From NCBI GenBank assembly GCA_947174955.1, contig CAMWKX010000011.1, positions 1-15,667 on the forward strand: a DNA stretch of 15,667 nucleotides, written 5' to 3'. The stretch comes from an uncultured Clostridia bacterium. GTDB taxonomy: Bacteria > Bacillota > Clostridia > Christensenellales > Borkfalkiaceae. Below the pieces are notes generated by a model. It saw nothing but the letters and a program-made list of their open reading frames with translations. It had not been told where the DNA came from and did no database searches. Positions 1-5,877 of the stretch are shown here, one piece after another. Numbering within the stretch: position 1 is the stretch's first letter; each line of letters starts with the position of its first letter. The position numbers and the translations under genes are program-made.

Positions 1-1692
1 ATAATAAACAGCCTCTTTTTGATACTCGGCGGCATAGTCGTGTTTATGCTGGGTATGGAAATGATGGGCTCGAACTTGGAGAGGGCTGCGGGTAAAAATA
101 TCCGCAAGCTTATGGGCAAGGCGGCTAAGAACCGCTTTACCGGCGTAGGTACCGGCGCTGCGGTCACCGCGCTCGTCAACAGCTCCGCGGCGACCACCGT
201 TATGATTGTCGGCTTCGTTAACGTCGGGCTTATGACCTTGACCCAAGCCGCTTCCGTAATTATGGGCGCGAACATCGGCACGACCATTTCGGCGTTCATT
301 ATGGCTCTTTCGTCGGCGGGCGGCGCGTTCTCGGTTACTGCTGTTTTTGCCCTTGTTGCGTTCGCCGGCTTCGTCGTAACGCTCGTAAGCAAGCAGGACA
401 AAATCAAGCGTATCGGCAACATACTAATGGGTGTAGGCGTAATTTTCATCGGCTTGAACGTTATGTCCGGATCGGTTTCCTCGATGTTGAAAGACGAAGA
501 AATAAGCGGCGCAGTGGAAAACGTGTTTATCTCCATAGGCAACGGAAAGGAAATTCTCACCTGGGAAATTATCGTACTGTTTATTCTCGGCGCGGTGTTG
601 ACGGCGTTAATGCAGTCGTCGGCGGCGCTCACCGCAATAGTTATTTCGCTTGCAAGTCAGGGGCTTATTACATTGCAGATGGCAATGTGTATAATTTTAG
701 GCGCGAACGTCGGTACGTGTCTTACGTCGCTCATTTCCTCTTTCGGCGCGACGGTAAACGCAAAGCGCGCGGCGACGGTGCACCTTTTGTTCAACGTTGC
801 GGGCTGTATAGTCTTTATCTTCCCCGTCGCGTTCGCGGGCAGGTTCATTGCAAAATTTTTAAATTCGTTCATTGCCAATACGGAATGGCAGATAGCCATT
901 TTCCATATGTTCTTCAACCTCGTGACAACGCTGCTGTTACTGCCGTTTTTGAAGTGGCTTGTGAAGCTTGCGTGCGTGCTCGTGCCCGACAAGAAGGGTA
1001 AGGAAATCACGGAAAGCGGCGAGATACTCGACGAGCGTCTTCTCAAAACGCCCGCAATCGCCGTCGGTCAGGCGCGCAAGGAAATCGTGCGTATGGGCAA
1101 CCTCGCGTTTACCAACTATAAGCGCGCTCTCGATATGCTACTCTCGGGCAATCTTGACGGCAAGGAAAAGTTCGACGAAACGGAAAAACAGATTAATTCT
1201 CTGAATAAATACATAACGCAGTTCTTAATCAAGCTTTCCTCGCAGGAAATTTCGGAAATCGACGAGCGGAAGGTATCTTCGTTTTATCACGTAACTTCGG
1301 ATATGGAGAGAATTGGCGACTACGCCGAAAACATTACCGAGTACGCACAGCGTATGTCCGAGCTGAACGCAACTTTCAGCGCGCACGCCGTCGAGGAAAT
1401 CAGGCAGATGGATATGCACCTTTCCGAGCTTTACAAGAACGTCGAGCTTGCGTTCGCCAACCACGATCTGAAGTATATGGCAAAGATAAACGAGGAAGAG
1501 GACGCTACGGACAATATGTGCAAGACGATGCAGCAGTCGCACATAAGGCGCACGGACGCGGGCAGATGTACTCCCGAGGCAGGCGCGGTGTACCTGCAGC
1601 TTGCGGTGAATATGGAGCGTATAGGCGACCATATGTACAATATCGCCAATTCGCAGAGGATATATCTTAAGGGTGACCGCAAGGGGCTCTGA
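1..1692 (+). CDS. Na+/phosphate cotransporter family protein with C-terminal PhoU domain (5' partial)
   Basis: The reading frame is open from base 1 and the residues encoded by bases 1-18 already continue the first membrane segment, so the true start lies just left of the window; the TTG at 19 is not the start. The protein resembles NptA/YjbB-type Na+/Pi symporters, which import inorganic phosphate across the cytoplasmic membrane. The family signatures appear as two inverted copies of a QSS/NSS motif: ALVNSSAATTVMIVGFVN near residue 50, and ALMQSSAALTAIVISLAS near residue 200. Each is followed by a GANIGT or GANVGT turn. From about residue 350 there is a soluble helical PhoU domain with two metal-binding-type repeats, DMERIGDYAENI and NMERIGDHMYNIA. 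Fused PhoU tails are usual in this family. No clear intrinsic terminator follows. Transport direction and ion coupling are inferred from the family only. Confidence 0.93.
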   Translation: MINSLFLILGGIVVFMLGMEMMGSNLERAAGKNIRKLMGKAAKNRFTGVGTGAAVTALVNSSAATTVMIVGFVNVGLMTLTQAASVIMGANIGTTISAFIMALSSAGGAFSVTAVFALVAFAGFVVTLVSKQDKIKRIGNILMGVGVIFIGLNVMSGSVSSMLKDEEISGAVENVFISIGNGKEILTWEIIVLFILGAVLTALMQSSAALTAIVISLASQGLITLQMAMCIILGANVGTCLTSLISSFGATVNAKRAATVHLLFNVAGCIVFIFPVAFAGRFIAKFLNSFIANTEWQIAIFHMFFNLVTTLLLLPFLKWLVKLACVLVPDKKGKEITESGEILDERLLKTPAIAVGQARKEIVRMGNLAFTNYKRALDMLLSGNLDGKEKFDETEKQINSLNKYITQFLIKLSSQEISEIDERKVSSFYHVTSDMERIGDYAENITEYAQRMSELNATFSAHAVEEIRQMDMHLSELYKNVELAFANHDLKYMAKINEEEDATDNMCKTMQQSHIRRTDAGRCTPEAGAVYLQLAVNMERIGDHMYNIANSQRIYLKGDRKGL

Positions 1693-1747
1693 GGCGGCGG
1701 AGAAGTTAAAATTTTTGCATTAAATTTTTAAAAGGGTGCAAAAACGT

Positions 1748-1776
1748 TTGACAATAAAGGGGATATCTAATAGAAT
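1748..1776 (+). promoter_or_regulatory. Sigma-A promoter of the tRNA cluster
   Basis: TTGACA (1748-1753), a 17-nt spacer and TAGAAT (1771-1776) form a near-consensus promoter. Predicted transcription start is about 1783, roughly 24 nt before the first tRNA. No other promoter is seen between the three tRNAs, so they are probably co-transcribed to the hairpin at 2109. Confidence 0.8.
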
Positions 1777-1806
1777 GATAAAGCTTAGCGAAAGCGGTTA
1801 CGTTAT

Positions 1807-1884
<78 letters not shown>

Positions 1885-1908
1885 AACCGCCGCTTTTGAC
1901 TACATAAT

Positions 1909-1986
1909 GGCGACGTAGCTTAGTTGGTCTATAGCGGCCGGTTCATACCCGGCAGGTCGGCGGTTCGAATCCACCCGTCGCTACCA
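1909..1986 (+). tRNA. Elongator tRNA-Met (CAT)
   Basis: Cloverleaf with acceptor GGCGACG/CGTCGCT (first pair G-U), a perfect 5-bp anticodon stem GCCGG/CCGGC, loop TTCATAC with anticodon CAT at 1944-1946, and encoded CCA. The loop and the fully paired acceptor separate it from the initiator. TTCATAC is the usual elongator-Met loop, whereas lysidine-modified tRNA-Ile2 usually has CTCATAA. The T-stem GGCGG/CCACC has a central C-A mismatch (positions 51-63), and the D-stem has only three Watson-Crick pairs. Confidence 0.9.
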
Positions 1987-2031
1987 CATAAACGATTACT
2001 GCAATAGCAGAGAATATACATAAATTTATAC

Positions 2032-2106
2032 GGCCCGTTGGTCAAGCGGTTAAGACACCACCCTTTCACGGTGGTATCATGGGTTCGAGTCCCGTACGGG
2101 TCACCA
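2032..2106 (+). tRNA. tRNA-Glu (TTC)
   Basis: 75-nt cloverleaf: acceptor GGCCCGT/ACGGGTC with one G-U pair, anticodon stem CCACC/GGTGG, loop CTTTCAC with anticodon TTC at 2065-2067, T-arm GGG-TTCGAGT-CCC, and encoded CCA. It is the last gene of the tRNA transcript. Its 3' end appears to have served as an integration site: the last bases plus the following terminator are repeated at 3554-3597, and further fragments lie at 2222-2236 and, inverted, at 3606-3623. Confidence 0.96.
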
Positions 2107-2141
2107 CGAAAAAAAGACACAGTTTGTTCTGTGTCTTTTTT
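2098..2141 (+). repeat. Direct repeat copy 1 (left att-like site): tRNA-Glu 3' end plus hairpin
   Basis: GGGTCACCAC followed by an A-run and the gacacag/ctgtgtc hairpin. It matches 3554-3597 with only a few differences (G/T after CCAC, one A fewer, one loop base, one inserted C). A tRNA 3' end plus direct repeats bracketing AT-rich DNA is the classical product of tyrosine-recombinase integration into a tRNA gene. Confidence 0.75.
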
Positions 2142-2142
2142 C
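2109..2142 (+). terminator. Intrinsic terminator of the tRNA cluster
   Basis: A 13-bp hairpin: AAAAAAGACACAG (2110-2122), 6-nt loop, CTGTGTCTTTTTT (2129-2141). Because A-run and T-run mirror each other, it can stop transcription from both sides. It starts three bases after the tRNA-Glu CCA. Confidence 0.9.
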
Positions 2143-2221
2143 GTTGCGCCCCGCGCGGGAATGAAAAGGCAAATGCGGGTTCGTCCGCCCGCGTAGCGGT
2201 CGCACGAGGCGTAGCCGAAGT

Positions 2222-2236
2222 AGTCCCGTACGGTCA
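2222..2236 (+). repeat. Partial tRNA-Glu 3' fragment
   Basis: AGTCCCGTACGGTCA equals tRNA-Glu bases 2088-2103 with one G of the GGG run missing. It lies 116 bases past the tRNA end, outside any gene, and may mark an earlier integration or recombination at the same site. Confidence 0.6.
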
Positions 2237-2281
2237 ATTTTATTCAAGCACCCGGTACAGTGCTAAAGTGAAAATGAAAAC

Positions 2282-2310
2282 TTGACTTATGTAAATAAAG
2301 ATGTTAATAT
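2282..2310 (+). promoter_or_regulatory. Promoter for the island genes
   Basis: TTGACT (2282-2287), 17-nt spacer, TAATAT (2305-2310), with an extended -10 TGT just before the -10. Predicted start is about 2317, giving a leader of about 23 nt to the ATG at 2340. Confidence 0.6.
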
Positions 2311-2339
2311 GTTTAAAACTACACATTTAGAACTTATTA

Positions 2340-2993
2340 ATGAAAAAAGTAAGAAGCGCGAGTGGCGGAATATCTATTAAATATAAATCAGAGATATGCC
2401 AATGGTATAATATCGAATATCCAGAGAAAATACTGGGGCAAGTCTCGTTTCCATTCAAATCAAAGCTATATTATTATTTAGCTCTAACGTATAGTGATAC
2501 TTATAATATTTCATTATCAATCAACAAAAACAACGAAATTATACTTACGCAAAGGGACTACAACCTTATTGATATAAATGAAAACAAAGATTTCATCTAC
2601 TTAATTAATGAGCCCAAAAAAACTTTTGCGCAAATCAAAGACTTTTTATGTGATTTTTTTGTCGGAATGAAGGGTTGGAAAATAAATAATGAAAATTTAG
2701 CGTCAAATATAGTTATTATAGAAAATCCAAACGCACAAAGACGGTGTATTGTTAAACCAAGAAATGCGAAGCCTAAAAACGCATATGAAGAATATTGCGA
2801 ACGAATTAAAAATCAACCGCCAACTGTACATTATACAGAATTCGGAGTACCAGAACCACTAGAGCCTTTTGATTATACTGCAACAAGAACTTATAGAGAA
2901 GAGCAAGCAAGTAGGCGTGGGACTTTTGGTGTTATGAGTAATGAAGGATACCCTTCTAAAAGTACAAATACGAAAAAGGAAAATGACAAATAG
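2340..2993 (+). CDS. Unrecognised protein of the AT-rich island
   Basis: 217 residues, which I do not recognise. The N-terminal two thirds alternate short hydrophobic strands with polar loops (for example YYYLALTYSDTYNISLSI near 45-62 and IILTQRDYNLIDI), suggesting a soluble alpha/beta fold. The last 70 residues are proline-rich, charged and probably disordered. There is no signal peptide or membrane segment. No convincing ribosome binding site precedes the ATG. An upstream in-frame ATG at 2301 runs into a stop before 2340, so this is the earliest possible start. Its 3' end overlaps the start of the next gene by 11 bases, a sign of translational coupling and of joint function with the nuclease-like partner. 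Composition marks it as foreign. Confidence 0.6.
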   Translation: MKKVRSASGGISIKYKSEICQWYNIEYPEKILGQVSFPFKSKLYYYLALTYSDTYNISLSINKNNEIILTQRDYNLIDINENKDFIYLINEPKKTFAQIKDFLCDFFVGMKGWKINNENLASNIVIIENPNAQRRCIVKPRNAKPKNAYEEYCERIKNQPPTVHYTEFGVPEPLEPFDYTATRTYREEQASRRGTFGVMSNEGYPSKSTNTKKENDK

Positions 2994-3476
2994 GCAAAAT
3001 AAATTACAAAATTTAATTGAAGAAGCTATTGCAAATTTTAATCAGTTTGAGAGTTACTTAATTAAAAATGATTTAAGTGAACGTTGCATTTGCGCAAAAT
3101 TTGCTTCATATGTAGAGAAAATCATTGCTCAATCCGAATTTAATGAATATTTGGTTGATGTAGAATATAATCGTGGATACAACGGAAAAGATTTTTATCC
3201 TAATATGCTCTATGGAAGAAAAATTGTTGTAGATTTAATTGTTCATAAAAGAGCTTATGATGATATACGAGGATATGACAATTTAATTTGTATCGAGATG
3301 AAAAAAAGTTATAAACATTTAGACTTAAGTCTGATAAAGAACGACTTAGAGTACTTACAAACGATAGTTATGGCTTCGGATATGAAATCGGTTTTATGAT
3401 AATTGCGGAACAGGACAAAAATAACGACACATATGGTTTGCGTATAAACGAAACATTTTGCAATTCTAATAGATAG
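2983..3476 (+). pseudogene. PD-(D/E)XK-like nuclease-family gene, frameshifted
   Basis: Start ATG at 2983 follows AAAAAGGA. The first frame stops at 3397-3399, but from about 3315 the -1 frame is open to TAG 3474-3476 and encodes SDKERLRVLTNDSYGFGYEI, a natural continuation. Correcting one missing base between about 3315 and 3333 gives 164 residues. Visible core: LSERCICAKFASYVE (residues 31-45), DVEYNR (59-64), then VVDLIVHKR (82-90) and LICIEMKK (101-108). D84, E105 and K107 have the spacing and strand context of a D...ExK nuclease-type site. The family assignment is from motif shape only. It overlaps the upstream gene and shares its AT-rich composition. A sequencing error could also cause the frameshift. 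The A-run at 3301 is not a working slippery site because the -1 frame stops at 3312. Confidence 0.75.
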
Positions 3477-3553
3477 ATTAAGATTTCATTTTAGGTTATT
3501 GATACTCCATAAAAATATAGCCGAACCACTATAAAGTTAAACTTTCTTGGGCA

Positions 3554-3597
3554 GGGTCACCACTAAAAAAGACACAGTTAGTTCTGTGTCCTTTTTT
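3554..3597 (+). repeat. Direct repeat copy 2 (right att-like site)
   Basis: GGGTCACCAC at 3554-3563 followed by an A-run and the gacacag/ctgtgtc hairpin, repeating 2098-2141. No tRNA body precedes it, so this is a detached tRNA-Glu 3' end plus terminator, as expected at the far end of an inserted element. Confidence 0.75.
3565..3597. terminator. Bidirectional hairpin terminator (duplicate)
   Basis: AAAAAAGACACAG (3565-3577), 6-nt loop, CTGTGTC (3584-3590), one extra C, TTTTTT (3592-3597). It could end transcription from the island on the plus strand and from the UPF0316 gene on the minus strand. Confidence 0.75.
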
Positions 3598-3605
3598 CTT
3601 ATCTC

Positions 3606-3623
3606 TACGGGACTCGAACCCAT
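3606..3623 (-). repeat. Inverted tRNA-Glu T-arm fragment
   Basis: On the minus strand, ATGGGTTCGAGTCCCGTA is an exact 18-nt match to tRNA-Glu bases 2079-2096 (T-stem and loop). It is not part of an intact tRNA: no acceptor or anticodon arm can be built around it. It faces the plus-strand tRNA 3' end at 3554 across the shared hairpin. Confidence 0.75.
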
Positions 3624-3656
3624 AGGGGGTTGGCGTATTTCATTTTAAAACAACAT

Positions 3657-4220
3657 TCACTTTCTTACCGAGGGACCGAAGAAGCCGTTGTATACGGACT
3701 TGCTTTCGGTAACGGACACGAATGCCTTCGCGTCCATTTTATTTATTATATCTCTCAGTTGTTTTAATTTGTCGCTGTTGGTTTCCACAAAAATCATATA
3801 CGTTTCCGTGTTGTTGTTAGCGCCTTTCGCGGTTAATATCGTCTGCCCGTAGCCCTTTTCTTTCAATTGGTTTACAAGCTCGTCATTCTTGCAACTCAAA
3901 ACTATCTGCACCTTAATTTTGGACTTGACAAATCTTTTGGAAAGAATTCCTCCGAGCAGAGTGCCGAGCGCAAAACCGAGCGAGTACGCAAGAGCAAGAA
4001 CAATAGTATCGACTACGGGGTTTGCGATGGCGTAGTCCAGCGCCGCCTTGACGATCATAAACCAGAAGAACGCCTCTATAAAGCCGATAGGCGCGGCAAT
4101 TTGCGGCTTACTCTTTACAGTAAAAACCGTTCTTATGGAAGAAAGACACATATCGACGGTTCTGCCTAATATAACGATAAAAAATACTGCGACTAATGGA
4201 AGTTGAGTTCCGAAAAACAT
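3657..4220 (-). CDS. UPF0316 family membrane protein (DUF5698 plus DUF2179)
   Basis: 187 residues. The first 95 hold three likely membrane segments (about 8-30, 42-62 and 70-95; the last has the glycine-rich run GFALGTLLGGILSKR), matching the membrane part of UPF0316 (DUF5698). The region from about 103 to 180 is a soluble alpha/beta DUF2179 domain (VQIVLSCKNDELVNQLKEKG and the TYMIFVETNSDKLKQL strand-helix), a fold often proposed to sense ligands. No biochemical role is established for the family as far as I know. The start is supported by AAAGGAA (4228-4234 on the plus strand, minus orientation), 7 nt before the ATG, and by a good promoter further upstream. The gene is divergent from the phosphopantetheinyl transferase gene. 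Confidence 0.88.
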   Translation of the reverse strand: MFFGTQLPLVAVFFIVILGRTVDMCLSSIRTVFTVKSKPQIAAPIGFIEAFFWFMIVKAALDYAIANPVVDTIVLALAYSLGFALGTLLGGILSKRFVKSKIKVQIVLSCKNDELVNQLKEKGYGQTILTAKGANNNTETYMIFVETNSDKLKQLRDIINKMDAKAFVSVTESKSVYNGFFGPSVRK

Positions 4221-4257
4221 AAGCTTATTCCTTTAAAGTAAATTTATTTATACAATC

Positions 4258-4286
4258 ATTATACAGATAATTCGCTAAAGTGTAAA
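4258..4286 (-). promoter_or_regulatory. Promoter of the UPF0316 gene
   Basis: On the minus strand, TTTACA (4286-4281), 17-nt spacer and TATAAT (4263-4258). It leaves an ordinary leader of about 30 nt with a Shine-Dalgarno sequence. It is divergent from the promoter at 4296-4324, with only 9 bases between the two -35 boxes, so the promoters probably influence each other. Confidence 0.78.
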
Positions 4287-4295
4287 GATTAAATA

Positions 4296-4324
4296 TTGAT
4301 TATTATTATGATTTTTGCTATAAT
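4296..4324 (+). promoter_or_regulatory. Promoter of the PPTase gene (leaderless arrangement)
   Basis: TTGATT (4296-4301), 17-nt spacer, TATAAT (4319-4324), with extended -10 TGC at 4316-4318. The next ATG begins 8 nt after the -10 ends, so transcription should start at or next to the start codon. Confidence 0.78.
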
Positions 4325-4331
4325 ACGGGAG

Positions 4332-4880
4332 ATGCTTGAGCTTTATTGGACTAAAAACGTCAATTTGCACAGAAAAGCCGAAATACTTATCGCAAGAAAG
4401 TTAGGTAAGCCTTTCGGAATAAAAAGAACGGAGAACGGAAAACCGTATATCGACGGCAACCCGCTGTATTTTTCGTTATCTCACTCGTGCGGTCACGCGG
4501 TTATCGCGCTCTGCGACAAGCCCGTAGGCGTAGATGTCGAGCAGGACGACAGACTGAAAAACTTTACTCATATTATGAGCAGGTTTACCGAGCGCGAAAG
4601 GGCTTGGATCGGCGATGCGTTATCATTCTTCTTCCTGAATTGGGTGGCGAAAGAAGCTTATATCAAGATGGTCGGCGGAACGCTTGCGCACTATCTTAAG
4701 CGGCTTGAATTTTACGACTATAAGCTTTATCTCGACGGTCGGGAAGTAGATTGCGGCTATGCCGTTACGGCGGATCTGAAAGCGGGAATATACGCCGTCT
4801 GCGCCGAGGGCTACACGCGTGAACAGCTTGCCGATTGCGCTTTAAAGCTGCTTCGGCTGAAAAAGGGCGAATATATCTGA
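4332..4880 (+). CDS. 4'-phosphopantetheinyl transferase (Sfp/AcpS-like superfamily)
   Basis: 182 residues from ATG 4332. It should transfer phosphopantetheine from CoA to a serine of carrier proteins (acyl or peptidyl carrier), in the cytoplasm. The superfamily motifs are in order: FSLSHS (47-52), VGVDVE (65-70) with Mg2+ ligands D68 and E70, and WVAKEAYIK (104-112) with K107, E108 and K112. The length is short for Sfp (about 220) but usual for compact clostridial members. In-frame starts at 4296 (TTG) and 4308 (ATG) lie inside the promoter and would add a non-homologous hydrophobic tail, so I reject them. GGGAG directly abuts the ATG with no spacer and cannot act as a normal Shine-Dalgarno site. 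It is probably the only PPTase needed for fatty-acid ACP or a secondary pathway; no carrier protein or synthase is near. The next gene follows by 31 nt. Confidence 0.92.
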   Translation: MLELYWTKNVNLHRKAEILIARKLGKPFGIKRTENGKPYIDGNPLYFSLSHSCGHAVIALCDKPVGVDVEQDDRLKNFTHIMSRFTERERAWIGDALSFFFLNWVAKEAYIKMVGGTLAHYLKRLEFYDYKLYLDGREVDCGYAVTADLKAGIYAVCAEGYTREQLADCALKLLRLKKGEYI

Positions 4881-4898
4881 CGGCGCGGATTGCGCCGT
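4880..4898 (+). other. Small intergenic hairpin
   Basis: ACGGCGC, loop GGATT, GCGCCGT: a perfect 7-bp stem between the PPTase stop and the next gene. It is followed by A-rich sequence, not a T-run, so it is unlikely to be a terminator. It may protect or process the shared transcript. Confidence 0.4.
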
Positions 4899-4911
4899 AA
4901 AATGGAGTAAT

Positions 4912-5805
4912 ATGGGTACCTGGGGTGTGGGAATAACCGCAAACGACGATTTTCTCGATATAAAGGCTATGTTTTTCGACTGCTACTTCTACGGCACGCT
5001 GTCGGTTGCGGAAATCGAGAACTCGATAATAACTTATTCAAAGGACGGTATGTCCGTCGACGGCGGCGAATGGCATAACGTGTACTTTGCAATCGCTCTG
5101 TGCGAATGGAAGTGCGGGTGTCTGAGCGACGCTATCTTGCGGAAAGTCGAACAAATTATCTCGGAAGGCAAAGATATCGAGTATTGGAAAGAGCTTGGCG
5201 CCACGGAGGGGCATTGCAGGCAGCGTGAAAAGGCTCTGCAAAAATTCCTTACGCAAATTAAAAGCGTGAACGCAAAGCCGATAAAGAGGCGGCTCAAAAA
5301 GCGGTTCGAAATGCCGCTCAAAACGGGCGACGTGTTTGCCTGTTACAGCAAGGCAAACGGTTATTACGGCTGCGGCGTTGCCTTGCGGGTGTTTGAAAGT
5401 CCGCTTAAACCCTGGGAAGAGGAGTATAATTTTTATGCCGTCTTTGCAATATCTGCGCTGACTTCCGAAAAGTTGCCGACGGCGGAACAGGTTGTTAACG
5501 CCAACGTCAAAGACGTTTTCTGGAACGGCGGCTGCATAGGTTATAATTTGCCTAAAAAAGGTTTCGTCGTTCTGGGTAACGTTGCGGAGTCAATCGACGT
5601 CGATTACGCGCAATTCCGCGGCGATTTTTACCGCGGCTCCTACAATCGGCTGGCGGTATACCTGCGTAACAGCGGTCGTCCGTCCTTTGACGGCTTGGTT
5701 TCGCACGAGCTATATCGTTTACAGACTTTATGCGACTGTCCCGTATCGGACAAGCCTATGACCTTTCTCTTTTGCGAACGCGACATTATAAAACTGTCCG
5801 ATTAA
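4912..5805 (+). CDS. DUF4259-like / Imm26-like protein
   Basis: 297 residues, soluble, no signal peptide. It begins MGTWGVGITANDDFLDI, the typical opening of DUF4259 proteins (MGTWG...DND..D). The first 115 residues look helical. A basic linker (124-131) leads to a beta-rich domain starting KTGDVFACYSKANGYYGCG (137-155), which resembles the opening of Imm26-type immunity domains (GDVFAIPL...GRYAFGRV). Both families occur in contexts of toxin immunity, but I see no toxin gene nearby, so that role is only a possibility. A GGAG (4904-4907) 4 nt before the ATG supports the start. It sits 31 nt after the PPTase gene, with no terminator or separate promoter seen, and is likely in the same operon. 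Assignment is from motif memory. Confidence 0.7.
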   Translation: MGTWGVGITANDDFLDIKAMFFDCYFYGTLSVAEIENSIITYSKDGMSVDGGEWHNVYFAIALCEWKCGCLSDAILRKVEQIISEGKDIEYWKELGATEGHCRQREKALQKFLTQIKSVNAKPIKRRLKKRFEMPLKTGDVFACYSKANGYYGCGVALRVFESPLKPWEEEYNFYAVFAISALTSEKLPTAEQVVNANVKDVFWNGGCIGYNLPKKGFVVLGNVAESIDVDYAQFRGDFYRGSYNRLAVYLRNSGRPSFDGLVSHELYRLQTLCDCPVSDKPMTFLFCERDIIKLSD

Positions 5806-5817
5806 ATTTAATTTCGT

Positions 5818-5846
5818 TTTACTTTGCCGCGGCGTTGTGTTACAAT
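5818..5846 (+). promoter_or_regulatory. Promoter of the malic enzyme gene
   Basis: TTTACT (5818-5823), 17-nt spacer, TACAAT (5841-5846), preceded by an extended -10 TGT. Predicted start is about 5853, 25 nt before the ATG, with a clear ribosome binding site in the leader. Confidence 0.62.
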
Positions 5847-5877
5847 AATGCCGTCAGAATTACATAGGAGCAGACAT

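Larger units (their letters stand above)
2107..3563. mobile_element. Small AT-rich genomic island inserted at tRNA-Glu (integrase absent)
   Basis: Bounded by the two direct repeats that begin at 2098 and 3554, so its edges are approximate. The interior from about 2240 is strikingly AT-rich compared with genes on both sides. It carries its own promoter, one unrecognised gene and one frameshifted nuclease-like gene. No integrase, excisionase or replication gene is visible in about 1.45 kb. It is therefore either a decayed remnant or a small passenger that used a recombinase in trans. The stretch 2143-2240 is GC-rich, seems non-coding and includes a tRNA-Glu fragment. Confidence 0.65.

Noticed and set aside
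1705..1745. Terminator after the phosphate transporter (TTTTTGCA...TGCAAAAA)
   Set aside because: The arms are AT-rich with a loop of about 16 nt, and the following T-run is poor; too weak to call.
1909..1986. Second CAT tRNA as tRNA-Ile2, the TilS substrate
   Set aside because: The loop TTCATAC and the acceptor fit elongator tRNA-Met; tRNA-Ile2 usually has CTCATAA.
3298..3314. A-run ATGAAAAAAAG as a programmed -1 frameshift site for the nuclease-like gene
   Set aside because: Slipping back one base there leads to TAA at 3312-3314; the frame that restores the protein opens only after that, and no slippery heptamer lies at 3315-3333.
4296..4331. Longer start for the PPTase (TTG 4296 or ATG 4308)
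   Set aside because: Both lie within the promoter boxes, and family similarity begins at 4332.
5824..5877. Longer start for malic enzyme at 5824
   Set aside because: The added residues overlap the promoter; AGGAG 7 nt before ATG 5878 and the usual N-terminus support the shorter form.
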